Assembly (NCBI RefSeq): GCF_013373795.3
Contig: NZ_CP088022.1
Span: forward strand, 7,874,001-7,938,000
Direction of reading: 5' to 3'
Source: Bradyrhizobium quebecense
Lineage (GTDB): Bacteria; Pseudomonadota; Alphaproteobacteria; Rhizobiales; Xanthobacteraceae
DNA: 64,000 nt
Of the stretch, positions 49,182 through 58,409 are shown piece by piece. The position numbers were made by a program, and so were the translations under genes. The stretch's first letter is position 1. Each line of letters begins with the position of its first letter. The notes under the pieces are model-generated. The model ran no database searches. It was not told where the DNA came from and saw only the letters and a program-made list of their open reading frames with translations.

Positions 49182-50101
49182 TGGCGGCGTCTGGCAATAA
49201 TATCGGCCGATCGCCGCCCAATCGCGGCTTCGTCATCGTTGCGGTGCTCTGGATTCTGCTTGCGCTGTCGTCGCTGGCGATCATCTTCTCGGCCTATCTT
49301 GCCGCGTCGGCGCGCGCGTTGGCGGCCAGTGACCTGTCGCTGCAGACCGAGGCACTGGTGTCGGCCGGGCTCGAACTCACCGCCTATCAGCTGACGCTGA
49401 CGGATGAGAAGACGAGGCCGCAGTACGGGGCGTTTCATTTCGGGCTTGACGACGCCAGCGTCGGTGTCTCCTTTACGTCGGAGGCCGGCCGCGTTGACCT
49501 GAACTACGCGTCGAAGGAAATGCTGATCGGCCTGTTTGTCGTGCTCGGCGCCCGAAAGGACGCCGCCAGCGAATACGCCGACCGGATCGTCGGCTGGCGA
49601 ACCCGGCCCGCGCCGGGCAGCGAGAATGTGGAGGCCGCGCGCTACAACGCGCTCGGCTATTCGCCGCGGCAGGGGCTGTTCACCCATGTCAACGAGCTGG
49701 CGCTGGTCGCCGGGATCCCCGAAGCCTTCGTCGATCGTGTGTTGCCGTTCGTGACGGTGTTCAACGGCAGTCCGGATGTTGATCCGGCCATCGCCGCGCC
49801 GGAAGTGGCTCTTGCCGTGGATAAGGCATCGGGGAAGCAGCAGGACAGCTTCGGCGCGCCTGCTCCGTCGCCGAACGGCGGCCTCAGCGCCGGATCGCAG
49901 GCGCCGAACCCGCAAAGTGCGGCATCGACTGCGCAGAGCCCATGCTACCGGATCGCAATCTCGATCCGGTTCCGCAACGGCCACCGCACCACGTCTGAAG
50001 CGGTGATTGCGCTCGGCGACAAGGTCGAGCCATATCGTGTGTTGTCCTGGCAGAACGATGTCGAGCCGCGAAGCACGGTTCTGCCGCGGAGGAGAGGTTG
50101 A
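49181..50101 (+). CDS. gspK: minor pseudopilin GspK
   Basis: This gene codes for the 306-aa tip pseudopilin. The leader of 16 residues ends RG^FVIVAVLW; position +5 is Ala instead of Glu, the hallmark of GspK. A helical domain with SEAGRVDLNYASKEML, ADRIVGWRTRP and FTHVNELALVAGI (helix-hairpin-helix-like GspK core) follows. Its start shares one base with the gspJ stop. Confidence 0.92.
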   Translation: MAASGNNIGRSPPNRGFVIVAVLWILLALSSLAIIFSAYLAASARALAASDLSLQTEALVSAGLELTAYQLTLTDEKTRPQYGAFHFGLDDASVGVSFTSEAGRVDLNYASKEMLIGLFVVLGARKDAASEYADRIVGWRTRPAPGSENVEAARYNALGYSPRQGLFTHVNELALVAGIPEAFVDRVLPFVTVFNGSPDVDPAIAAPEVALAVDKASGKQQDSFGAPAPSPNGGLSAGSQAPNPQSAASTAQSPCYRIAISIRFRNGHRTTSEAVIALGDKVEPYRVLSWQNDVEPRSTVLPRRRG

Positions 50102-51174
50102 TGGCAATACTCGCCGAAGCACGGCAATGGTTCGAGCAATGGATCGGCGCGGTCGCGACTGCCGTCGACGGCGTTGCCGGCAGGTTCATGCGCCGGCGCA
50201 GCATCGAGCTCGACGAAAATGCCGACGGCACGTTCACAGCCCGCGCCACCGCGTCGAGAGATGGCTCGCCGTCAGCTCCGGTTTCGTTCCGGCTCGATCA
50301 CGATGCGCCGCAGCCTCCGTTGTCAACAGAGTGGAAGACGGCGTTCGACGGCAGCCGCATCGAGGTGCGTTTGCGATCGGATCACGTCGTCAGCCGCGTG
50401 CTTGATTTCCCGAGCCAGGCGGGCGGTTTCCTCGATGGCATGATCCGCGCGCAGGTCGACCGCCTGACGCCATGGACCGCCGCCGATGCGGTCTTTGGCT
50501 GGGGGGCGCCGCAGCCGATCTCCAATGACCGTATCGAAGTCGCGTTCAGTGCGACCGCGGCGAGCAAGGTCGATCCGCTGATCCGGATGGCCAGGATGCT
50601 CGACGCCGCCACCGTTGCAGTCTCGGCGCCGGCGGTTGGCGGCGACGGCGCCCCGCTGCAGGTGACGCTGCTCGACAGATCGCTGCGCGGCCTTGCCGGA
50701 CCTGTGGTTCCACGCCTCTTGCGCATCGGCCTGGTCGCGACGGCGGCTGCGGCCGCGGTGTCCCTGCTGCTCAACATCTATCTCGGCGGCTGGCTGCAAT
50801 CCGAGCAGGAGGACCTGCAACACCGCATCTCGCAGCGCCGCGCCGCGCTGCGTCTCGATGCCAATGGCGACTCGTCCGGTCTCGGCCTGCTCGCCAAGCG
50901 CAAGCAGACGACGCCATCGAGCGTCATGGTTCTGGAAGCGATCTCGCGCGTCCTGCCCGACACGACCTATGTGACGGAGCTCCGCATCGAGGGCAACAAG
51001 GTGCAGGTGGTGGGACTGACCCAGGATGCGCCATCCCTGATCCGCCTGCTGGAACAGTCGCCGCAATTCACCCGCGCGACATTCTTCGCGCCGACGACCC
51101 GCGCCGCGAATGAATCGGCGGAGCGGTTCCACGTCGAGGCCAATATATCCGCGTCCTTTGGGTCCGGCTCATGA
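50101..51174 (+). CDS. gspL: type II secretion protein GspL (PilN-like)
   Basis: This gene codes for a 357-aa bitopic inner-membrane protein. The N-terminal ~195 residues are the cytoplasmic part expected to bind GspE, shorter and more divergent than in enterobacterial GspL. A membrane helix (about 201-224) and a periplasmic coiled-coil and ferredoxin-like part follow, with VLEAISRVLPDTTYVTELRIEGNKVQVVG, a stretch typical of PilN/GspL. Start and stop overlap the neighbours. The assignment rests on order and this PilN-like segment. Confidence 0.85.
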   Translation: MAILAEARQWFEQWIGAVATAVDGVAGRFMRRRSIELDENADGTFTARATASRDGSPSAPVSFRLDHDAPQPPLSTEWKTAFDGSRIEVRLRSDHVVSRVLDFPSQAGGFLDGMIRAQVDRLTPWTAADAVFGWGAPQPISNDRIEVAFSATAASKVDPLIRMARMLDAATVAVSAPAVGGDGAPLQVTLLDRSLRGLAGPVVPRLLRIGLVATAAAAAVSLLLNIYLGGWLQSEQEDLQHRISQRRAALRLDANGDSSGLGLLAKRKQTTPSSVMVLEAISRVLPDTTYVTELRIEGNKVQVVGLTQDAPSLIRLLEQSPQFTRATFFAPTTRAANESAERFHVEANISASFGSGS

Positions 51175-51734
51175 GCGCAGCATCCCGATCGCTGACCGCC
51201 GTCAGCACTTCGCCACTGGTCGCGACCGCGAGCTATCTCGGCCTCTTCGTGCTGCTGCTCTTCGTCGTCATCTCGTCGCTCTCGGACATCATCGGCCTGC
51301 GCAGCGATGTTGCGGCGTCGGCCGGAATGCTGGAGCAACTGGAGGGACGGTCCAAGGCGAATACCGCGCCCGGTCAGTCCCCGATGCCGACCGGTTCCGC
51401 CTATCTCGAGGGGGCGACCGTCACGGTTGCCGGCGCCACGCTGCTGCAGCGCGTGTCGGGCGCGGTGATCAAGGCCGGCGGCAATGTGTTGTCGACGCAG
51501 CTCGACGTTCCCAACGCGCCCGCGAAGGCCGGCTTCATCAGCATGGTCGCAAGCAGCGAGATCGAACAGGCGCAGTTGCAACAGGTGCTCTACGATCTCG
51601 AAGCCGGCATGCCGTTCCTGTTCATCGACCAGTTGGTCGTGCAACCCGTCGCCGACGAGGCGGCGAAGGGCGCCGATCCCGGCAAGCTGCGCGTGCTGCT
51701 CGGCGTATCCGGACAATGGCGAGGAGCCAAGTGA
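51171..51734 (+). CDS. gspM: type II secretion protein GspM, subtype b
   Basis: This gene codes for a 187-aa protein with one membrane helix (about 20-42), a short coiled coil and a periplasmic domain (AYLEGATVTVAGATLLQRVSG, ASSEIEQAQLQQVLYDLEAGMPFLFIDQL) that matches the GspM-b subfamily, not classical GspM. This subtype occurs in Xcs-like systems. It overlaps gspL by four bases and gspN by one. Confidence 0.85.
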   Translation: MSAASRSLTAVSTSPLVATASYLGLFVLLLFVVISSLSDIIGLRSDVAASAGMLEQLEGRSKANTAPGQSPMPTGSAYLEGATVTVAGATLLQRVSGAVIKAGGNVLSTQLDVPNAPAKAGFISMVASSEIEQAQLQQVLYDLEAGMPFLFIDQLVVQPVADEAAKGADPGKLRVLLGVSGQWRGAK

Positions 51735-52372
51735 TGCGACGCTTCGCTGCAACCATCATGCTGTTGGCGGTGTCGGCCTATTCGGCGCCGGTTGCGGTGC
51801 CTGACCCATCCGGCGATGCACTGGACGCCGGGATGCTCGACGATACCCGTCTCGGTGGGCCGGTGTTGAGTTCACCGCCGCCGTCCGAACCGGTGACGTC
51901 GGTCCGGGTGGCGCCTTCGCCGGCGCCTCGGCCGCTCAGCGCAAATCCGCTGTGGGGCATTCCGCTCAAGACGCTGTCCAACACCCGCGACCGCCCGGTG
52001 TTCTCGCCGTCGCGGCGGCCGCCGCCTGCCGTCGTTGCGGAGCCGGAAGTCAGCAAGCCGTTGCCGCCGCCGCCACGCAAGGTCGCGCTCGAGCCGCCGC
52101 CGCTGTCGCTCGTCGGCACGATCGCGGGAGACGAAGAAAGCTTCGGGATATTTCTCGACCAAGCGAACAAGACCCCATTGCGGCTGAAGCTCGGCGACGA
52201 TTTCCAGGGATGGAAGCTGCGAGCCATCAGCGGACGCGAAGTCACGATGCAGAAAGACGAGCATGATGCCGTGCTCACATTGCCCCAGCCGGGCACCGAG
52301 GAGAGCGGCGATGTCCGCCTCGTTCCGGTCAGCACCGACAGGAGGCCGCTGGCTGCGCGGATCCAGCGATGA
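51734..52372 (+). CDS. gspN: GspC/N-like periplasmic T2SS protein
   Basis: This gene codes for a 212-aa protein with a signal peptide (about 1-18), a Pro-rich linker (about 40-125) and a C-terminal domain (LSLVGTIAGDEESFGIFLDQ...LRLKLGDDFQGWKLRAISGREVTM) that resembles the homology region of GspC, which docks on GspD N0. It lacks the cytoplasmic and membrane anchor and the PDZ domain of GspC. No separate gspC exists in the run, so this protein may do that job. Naming as gspN follows Xcs-type systems. Confidence 0.75.
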   Translation: MRRFAATIMLLAVSAYSAPVAVPDPSGDALDAGMLDDTRLGGPVLSSPPPSEPVTSVRVAPSPAPRPLSANPLWGIPLKTLSNTRDRPVFSPSRRPPPAVVAEPEVSKPLPPPPRKVALEPPPLSLVGTIAGDEESFGIFLDQANKTPLRLKLGDDFQGWKLRAISGREVTMQKDEHDAVLTLPQPGTEESGDVRLVPVSTDRRPLAARIQR

Positions 52373-52391
52373 CTGCGGCTTCGCTCCCGCG

Positions 52392-52883
52392 CTAGTTCAA
52401 TTCCAGCCAGTTCTGCAGGGCCGGCGTCAGGAGAAGTCCAAGCGCAAGAAAAGGACCGAACGGGATCGACGTCTGGCGCTTCATCTCGTGTCCTGCGAGT
52501 TGTAGGCTGCCGGCGACAGCAAGTGCCGCGAGCGCCGCGATCAGCAGCACGGTCGGAATTCCCGCCGCGCCGACCCAGATCGTCGCGGCGGCAAGAAATT
52601 TGACGTCGCCCAGTCCCAAGCCGTCCACATGCCGCAAGGCGAAGTAGAGGCGCTTCAACAGAAAGAACAGGGCGCCGACGAGAGCGGCGGTCGCCATGGC
52701 ACTGAATGCGGCTGTCATGCTTTCAGTGATGACGACATGCGCAAGCCCGAGTGCCGCGATCGCAAGATTCAGCCAATCGGGAATGATGCCGTGGCGCAGA
52801 TCGATCAGCGCGACGGTGCAGCACAGCACGCAAAGCGCGCCGTAAGATGCAATGAAATAAAGAGCTTCGCGATCGACTGGCAT
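52392..52883 (-). CDS. short prepilin peptidase (A24 family, GspO-like)
   Basis: This gene codes for a 163-aa polytopic aspartic protease. Both catalytic Asp residues are present: Asp28 in VALIDLRHGIIPD and Asp93 in GLGLGDVKF. The N-terminal methyltransferase and zinc domain of full-length GspO/PilD is missing, as in CpaA/TadV-type enzymes. It converges with gspN, whose stop is 19 bp away, and should cleave the leaders of the pseudopilins encoded next door. The ATG at 52883 is chosen because the upstream extension is unlike the family. Confidence 0.85.
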   Translation of the reverse strand: MPVDREALYFIASYGALCVLCCTVALIDLRHGIIPDWLNLAIAALGLAHVVITESMTAAFSAMATAALVGALFFLLKRLYFALRHVDGLGLGDVKFLAAATIWVGAAGIPTVLLIAALAALAVAGSLQLAGHEMKRQTSIPFGPFLALGLLLTPALQNWLELN

Positions 52884-53116
52884 GGTGGCGGGACAAGTGT
52901 GACGCGTGAACACACTGTGTTGCAACAACTCGCGCGCGTTGAACAGTGCATTTTCATTCGAGCAATGCGTTTGCGGGATTGTGATCGTCAACAACGATCG
53001 CGAAGCAGAAAAGATGCGACAAAAAGTCTGCGCTGTCACAAATCCGCATAGGATGCCGACAATAGTTCGGCCGATTACGTGCCGCGAGCCCTTTGCGGCA
53101 GACGAGTGGGTTGGCT

Positions 53117-53902
53117 ATGCACAAGATGCGAGTGGCGGCGTGCCTTGCTTTGCTGGCAGCGTCGGCAGGCGTGCGCGCCGCGAACGCGGGCGCTCTCGAG
53201 GACGGCGCCGAGCGCTATCGGCCGTATCTGATCGAGGGCGTTGCCAGCGCGCTGGAAGGTGCGCGCGCCTTGCGCGAGCGCGCCGCTGCGGCGGATTTGC
53301 CCGGTGCACGGAAGGCCTGGCTGTCGGCGCGCGCCGGCTGGGAGCGCTCGGAGGTGTTTACCGCAGGCTTCGTCCCAGAGCTCGATGCGCAGATCGACGC
53401 CTGGCCGAACGCGGACAGCGGGTTTCACGCCATCGAGGCGAAACTGTTCGGGGCGGGTAGTACCGACGTCGCTACCGATGCAACTGGTCTTGTCGAGCAC
53501 CTGAACGATCTTCACGGCAAGCTCAAGGATATCAAGCTGACGCCGCAAGGCCTCCTGGATGGCACCGTGCGGCTCGCTTACGAAGTCGGCGAAAGCAAAG
53601 CTGATGGCGGCGAGTCGCGCATCAGCGGCACCTCGCTGGACGATATGCGCAACAACATCGCCGGCATCGACTTCGCCTATCACACGATTTTCTCCGCTGC
53701 ACTCAATACGGTCGACGGTAAGCTCGACGAGATGGTGACGAACCGGATCGAGCAGCTCGAGGCGATCGTCGCCACGCCCGACCTGCCGCATGTCAATATC
53801 GCCGATCTGCGCCAGACCAGCGAGGAACTGGTCGTCGCGTTGCAGAGCGCCTCGGCAAAGCTCGGGCTGCAGCGCCCGACGCTGGAGGCGCAGGCGCGAT
53901 GA
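53117..53902 (+). CDS. imelysin / EfeO-like M75-family exported protein
   Basis: This gene codes for a 261-aa protein with a signal peptide (about 1-24). The helical M75 pattern follows: ARKAWLSARAGWERSEVF, then SGFHAIEAKLFG with the GxHxxE motif (Gly102, His104, Glu107), and SGTSLDDMRNNIAGIDFAY in the second half. In EfeO relatives these residues bind ferrous iron. It overlaps the following di-haem peroxidase gene by four bases, so the two act together, as in EfeUOB-like iron oxidation/uptake or a peroxide-linked metal system. No EfeU permease is seen here. Confidence 0.85.
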   Translation: MHKMRVAACLALLAASAGVRAANAGALEDGAERYRPYLIEGVASALEGARALRERAAAADLPGARKAWLSARAGWERSEVFTAGFVPELDAQIDAWPNADSGFHAIEAKLFGAGSTDVATDATGLVEHLNDLHGKLKDIKLTPQGLLDGTVRLAYEVGESKADGGESRISGTSLDDMRNNIAGIDFAYHTIFSAALNTVDGKLDEMVTNRIEQLEAIVATPDLPHVNIADLRQTSEELVVALQSASAKLGLQRPTLEAQAR

Positions 53903-55275
53903 GATCGCTTCACCTGCGTCCGGCTCCGCTGCTCTCCGCGGTCATCGCCCTTGCGCTGCTCGGGCGCGCGGCGGCGTTTCCGGTCGATGGCGACAAGACC
54001 GTGCTGCCGGTTGCGACCGAGCTGAACGAGGATGCGCTCGACAAGCCGCGCGAGGTGTTCCAGTCCGAGCGGACCGGAGCCAAGTCGTATCTGGTGAATC
54101 TCGGCGATCTCGCCTTCAATTCGCCGGGGCTGCTCGGCGAGGTGGCGCGGCAGGCCGACGTGAGCTGCGGCACCTGCCACGTCAATGGTGCGAACAACGC
54201 CAAATTCTTCATGCCGAAGATGTCGAGCCGGCCCGGCACGTTCGACACCACGGGGGCGCTGTTCAATCCGAAGGCCAACAACCTGGCGTTCGATCCGGTG
54301 CGGATTCCGAGCCTGCGCGGCGCCCGTTATCTTGCACCCTACGGCGCCGATGGCCGGTTCGCCTCGCTGCGTGACTTCGTCCATAACGTCATCACCAGCG
54401 AGTTCGCAGGTCCCGAGCCGTCGCCGGCCACGCTCGATGCAATCGTGGCCTATCTTCACGACATCGATTTCCTGCCCAATCCGAGCCTCGGTCCCGCCGG
54501 GCGGCTGGCCGGCAAGATCACCGACGCGGAGCGCCGCGGCGAAGCGCTGTTCGCGAAGCCGTTCCCGCACGATCCCGCGCTGAGCTGCGCGGGGTGCCAC
54601 GTGCCATCGTCCGGCTTTGTCGATCACCAGCAGCATGATGTCGGCTCGGGCGGCCTGTTCAAGACGCCGACCCTGCGCAACGCCGACTTCAACGCGCCAT
54701 ATTTCCACGATGGGCGCTTCGACAATTTCAACCAGGTCGTCGATTATTTCGACCGGACCTTTCAGCTCGACCTCTCGGCGCAGGACAAGGGCGATCTCGT
54801 TGCCTATCTCACGGCCGTCGGCGACGGCGTGCAGCCCTATGAACGCGACGGCGCCGGTGCAACGCTGAAGGAGATCAACGATTTCTCGACGGTGCTCGCG
54901 ACCGCGATTCCCGCCGGCGACAAGGACATCGTCGCGCTTGCAGTCGATACGATCGGCCGCGAGCTGCGCGAGTTGACCGAGCAATATCCCGATCGCAAGA
55001 ACACCAGCGTGTCCGGCGGCGAGCAGCAGCGCGTGCTTGCGCGCAGCGGGCTGAAGGAGCTCGTGCTCACGCTGCGGCGAATCGAGATGGCCGTTGCCGC
55101 GGGGCGCAACGCGGATGCTGCGGCCGAGTTCAGGAATTATCGCAATCTGATGGCTGCTGCGGTGCCTGCGTTACTGGCGAGCGCCGAGCCATGGTCGTTG
55201 TTCAATCAAGATGTGCATGATCAGCATTACGCCGCGCTTCGCGAGGTGATGCGCTCCAGGCACATCCCGCATTGA
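53899..55275 (+). CDS. di-haem cytochrome c peroxidase-like protein
   Basis: This gene codes for a 458-aa exported protein with a signal peptide (about 1-25) and two c-type haem sites, CGTCH at Cys90 and CAGCH at Cys230, in the layout of the CcpA/MauG family. Conserved RIPSLRGARYLAPYGADGRF and TPTLRNADFNAPYFHDGRFD blocks supply distal ligands. Substrate could be hydrogen peroxide or a protein side chain. Its paralogue lies at 58410-59840. It is translationally coupled to the M75 gene. Confidence 0.9.
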   Translation: MRSLHLRPAPLLSAVIALALLGRAAAFPVDGDKTVLPVATELNEDALDKPREVFQSERTGAKSYLVNLGDLAFNSPGLLGEVARQADVSCGTCHVNGANNAKFFMPKMSSRPGTFDTTGALFNPKANNLAFDPVRIPSLRGARYLAPYGADGRFASLRDFVHNVITSEFAGPEPSPATLDAIVAYLHDIDFLPNPSLGPAGRLAGKITDAERRGEALFAKPFPHDPALSCAGCHVPSSGFVDHQQHDVGSGGLFKTPTLRNADFNAPYFHDGRFDNFNQVVDYFDRTFQLDLSAQDKGDLVAYLTAVGDGVQPYERDGAGATLKEINDFSTVLATAIPAGDKDIVALAVDTIGRELRELTEQYPDRKNTSVSGGEQQRVLARSGLKELVLTLRRIEMAVAAGRNADAAAEFRNYRNLMAAAVPALLASAEPWSLFNQDVHDQHYAALREVMRSRHIPH

Positions 55276-55511
55276 TTGAACTGAATTGTAGAGCATTTGC
55301 GATCCGCGTCGCTGCGTGGAGCGCTTCGTCTACTTTCGATCTTCAGTTGAAGAGTCGAATCGTGGAGATGCGGCGTACAGCAGCCGATGTCTCCACAGAA
55401 AATATTTGAACGTTTCGAAATTTCTCGCGCGCTTTCACGCAAGCGAAAACCATGCGTCATACTGTCGCACTAAGCAGTGTGTTGCTAACCGCAAACACCC
55501 TGAGGTCGACA

Positions 55512-57569
55512 ATGAGTTTGAACTACAAAAAGCACTGGCGAACCAGCACCGCGCTCTGCATCGCGTCAACGGTGCTCGTCGCAACAGCCGCCTATGCCGC
55601 TCACTATCCGGGCGGGCACAGTGATTGGGACAAGCGTCCGCATCACAATCACCAGGCGCATCAGGAAGCCGATCGCGTCAAGCACGACCACGATCATGAC
55701 GACAAGGATCACGGCGGCAAGGGCAAGACCGCTTCGCCGATCAAGCACGTCATCATCCTGATCGGTGAGAACCGCGGCCTCGATCACACCTTCGGTGTGT
55801 ACAAGCCGAAGGGCAAGGGGCAGACCATCTCCAACCTGTTGTCGAAGGGCATCGTCAACGAGGATGGAACGCCGGGACCGAACTTCGCGCAGGCGCAGCA
55901 GTACTCGGTTGCGGGCCAGCCGTCCTTCTACATCGGCGCGCCGGCGATCGCGAAGTCGCCCTACAACGCGACCAATTTGATGCCGCAGCCGAACACCAAC
56001 GGTACGCCGACCGCGCAGAGCGACACTTCGCCCCCGTTCAAGACGATCGCCGAAGCCAGCGTCGAGAAGGACATGGACCCGGCCGATCTCGACATCCTGA
56101 CCACCGGCTTCAGCGGTCTGCCGACCGGTGTGCTTGATACCCGCGTTCCCGGTGCCGGCGGTCTCAACGGACCGTTCCCGCTGCAGGGCGAGCGGATCAG
56201 CGACGACGACTACACCGGCGACTCGACCCATCGCTTCTATCAGGACTGGCAGCAGGAAGATTGCAGCGCCGCCAGCGCCACCAAAAAGAACAATTCGGGC
56301 TGCCTGAACGACCTGTTCCCGTTCGTGATGGCGACCTATTCGGCGTCCAACAAGAGCATGGCCAACTCGATGGGCTTCTACAATGCCCAGCAGGGTCAGG
56401 CCCCGATCCTGAAGATGCTCGCCGATCGCTTCACGCTGAGCGACAACTTCCACCAGTCGTTCCACGGCGGCACCGGTGCGAACCACTTCATGATCGGCAC
56501 CGGCGATGCGGCCTTCTGGAGCGACGGCAAGGGCAATCCGGTGACGCCGCCGGCCAACCTGATCGCCAACCCGAACCCGGTCGCGGGCTCGGTCAACCGC
56601 TACACCGTCGACGGCAATTGGAGCAACTGCTCGGACGTGTTCCAGCCCGGCGTGAAGCCGATCGTCACCTACCTCAACAATCTGCCGTACGCGGCGGAGC
56701 CGAACTGCAAGCCGAACCACTACTACATGCTCAACAACGTCAATCCGGGCTATCTGCCGAACGGCGCGCTGTCCGGCGGCAACAACGTCCCGCCGTCGTC
56801 GGTTCGTACGATCGGTGACGCTCTGATCGAGAAGAACATCAGCTGGGCGTTCTATGGTGGTGCGTTCAACGACGCCGTGGCGCTTTCCAACGCCGCGGTT
56901 GCCGCCAACCCCTCGAACCCCAACCTCGGCGCCGCCGCGGTCGCCGATCCGGCGCACGCGCTCGGTGTCGCCTACTGCCAGATCTGCAACCCGTTCCAGT
57001 ATGCGACCTCGATCATGGCCAATCCGGCGGTGCGTCAGGCTCACATGAAGGACACGGCGGATCTGATCACGGCGATCCAGCAGAACACGCTGCCCGCAGT
57101 GTCGTTCGGCAAGCCGGACGGTCTGCTCGACGGTCATCCGCAGAGCTCGAAGGTTGATCTGTTCGAGGCCTATGTCCTGAACGTGCTCAACGCGCTGGAC
57201 AACAATCCGGAGCTGAAGGCCGACACCGCGGTCTTCATCACCTGGGACGAAGCCGGCGGCTACTGGGACTCCGGCTACACGCAGTCGATCGACTTCTTCG
57301 GCGACGGACCGCGTATTCCGACCCTGATCCTCTCGCCCTATTCGACGGGCGGCAAGGTCAACCACAACTACGCCGACCACGTTTCGCTGCTGAAGTTCAT
57401 CGAGCGCAACTGGGCTCTCGAGCCGCTCACGCACCGCAGCCGCGACAACCTGCCGAACCCGACCTACTCGAAGAACAACGAGTACGTTCCGACCAACAGC
57501 CCGGCACTGTCTGACCTGTTCGACGCGTTCGACTTCAGCAAGCCGGTCACGTTGTCCTACACCGAGTGA
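55512..57569 (+). CDS. secreted phosphoesterase with His-rich N-terminus
   Basis: This gene codes for a 685-aa exported enzyme of the phosphoesterase family PF04185 (phospholipase C / acid phosphatase AcpA type). A signal peptide ends near Ala29. A His/Asp-rich stretch (about 31-70, with HHNHQAH and HDHDHDDKDH) may bind metal. The active-site block IILIGENRGLDHTFG (81-95) carries Glu86 and Asn87; HGGTGANHFMIGTGD and the C-terminal ITWDEAGGYWD supply further ligands. The ATG at 55512 has TGAGG just upstream. The preceding 236 bp hold no gene. It is a good candidate T2SS cargo, by analogy with known T2SS-exported PLC/phosphatases. Confidence 0.9.
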   Translation: MSLNYKKHWRTSTALCIASTVLVATAAYAAHYPGGHSDWDKRPHHNHQAHQEADRVKHDHDHDDKDHGGKGKTASPIKHVIILIGENRGLDHTFGVYKPKGKGQTISNLLSKGIVNEDGTPGPNFAQAQQYSVAGQPSFYIGAPAIAKSPYNATNLMPQPNTNGTPTAQSDTSPPFKTIAEASVEKDMDPADLDILTTGFSGLPTGVLDTRVPGAGGLNGPFPLQGERISDDDYTGDSTHRFYQDWQQEDCSAASATKKNNSGCLNDLFPFVMATYSASNKSMANSMGFYNAQQGQAPILKMLADRFTLSDNFHQSFHGGTGANHFMIGTGDAAFWSDGKGNPVTPPANLIANPNPVAGSVNRYTVDGNWSNCSDVFQPGVKPIVTYLNNLPYAAEPNCKPNHYYMLNNVNPGYLPNGALSGGNNVPPSSVRTIGDALIEKNISWAFYGGAFNDAVALSNAAVAANPSNPNLGAAAVADPAHALGVAYCQICNPFQYATSIMANPAVRQAHMKDTADLITAIQQNTLPAVSFGKPDGLLDGHPQSSKVDLFEAYVLNVLNALDNNPELKADTAVFITWDEAGGYWDSGYTQSIDFFGDGPRIPTLILSPYSTGGKVNHNYADHVSLLKFIERNWALEPLTHRSRDNLPNPTYSKNNEYVPTNSPALSDLFDAFDFSKPVTLSYTE

Positions 57570-57689
57570 TCGAGCTCTCGTCCAGGACGAGGTCTTGAGT
57601 CCATCCGAGGCCAGCGCCGATCGAATCATTGGTTCGGTCGGCGCTGTCATGTTCTGCCTGCCTACCAGTCGATCGACCGGGGATATGCG

Positions 57690-58400
57690 ATGAAGCGCGA
57701 CGAGACGACGTGCAAGAAGATGTGCAAGAAGATCTGGAAGGGCAGCAGGAATGCCATGGCCTGCCTGTTCGCGATGGCCATCCTGGCCAACGTGCCGATG
57801 CCGGCCGCGGCGCAGCAGTTTTCCGCCGACCTCCTCGCGCGGAAGGACGATACGGCAACCGCCATCGGAACGCTGCGGATCTCGGGCGGAAAAGCGCGGA
57901 TCGATCCAACCGCGTTGCCCGATGGCTTCTTTCTGCTCGATACCGCCAAGCCCGCCGCCTATTTCGTCCGCCCGGCCGCACACGTCTATATGAAGGCCAT
58001 GCAATCGAGCCCGCTCACCCAGCTGTTCGTCCCGGTCGATCCGGACGATCCCTGCCGGCAATGGCTGGCGATGGCGCAGCTTTCCGCGCCGGTCGATCCC
58101 GCGACATGGCACTGCCAGCGCGATGGAGAGGAAGCGGTCGCGGGGCGCAACACCGACGTCTATCGAATCACGGCACCGTCGGGTTTGAGCTTTGTTGGCT
58201 GGATCGACCGCGCGCGCGGGTTTCCGGTGCAGATCAAGACCGCGGATGGAACGGTGATCGTCGCCGATCACATCCGCGACGAGCCGCAGCCGGCGCAAAC
58301 CTTCGAAGTTCCCGCAGGTCTGCGCAAGTTCGACCCGCAAGCGCTGATCCGCCGGATGCAGCAGAGCGATGTATGGGTCGCGCCGCCGGCCTCGCAGTGA
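57690..58400 (+). CDS. exported protein of unknown function
   Basis: This gene codes for a 236-aa protein with a basic N-terminus (Cys/Lys-rich MKRDETTCKKMCKKIWKG), a signal core (about 22-41) and a beta-rich mature part (FSADLLARKDDTATAIGTLRISGGKARID, SGLSFVGWIDRARGFPVQIKTADG). The strand pattern is reminiscent of LolA-like or DUF4412-type periplasmic folds, but I do not recognise a family with confidence. Two Cys in the middle could form a disulphide. It follows the phosphoesterase by 120 bp on the same strand. Confidence 0.75.
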   Translation: MKRDETTCKKMCKKIWKGSRNAMACLFAMAILANVPMPAAAQQFSADLLARKDDTATAIGTLRISGGKARIDPTALPDGFFLLDTAKPAAYFVRPAAHVYMKAMQSSPLTQLFVPVDPDDPCRQWLAMAQLSAPVDPATWHCQRDGEEAVAGRNTDVYRITAPSGLSFVGWIDRARGFPVQIKTADGTVIVADHIRDEPQPAQTFEVPAGLRKFDPQALIRRMQQSDVWVAPPASQ

Positions 58401-58409
58401 GCGCGTGCG

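Noticed and set aside
55566..58340. Minus-strand open frame of ~924 aa opposite the phosphoesterase
   Set aside because: It spans two recognised plus-strand genes and their gap, has no signal or domain, and is Arg/Val-rich shadow sequence.
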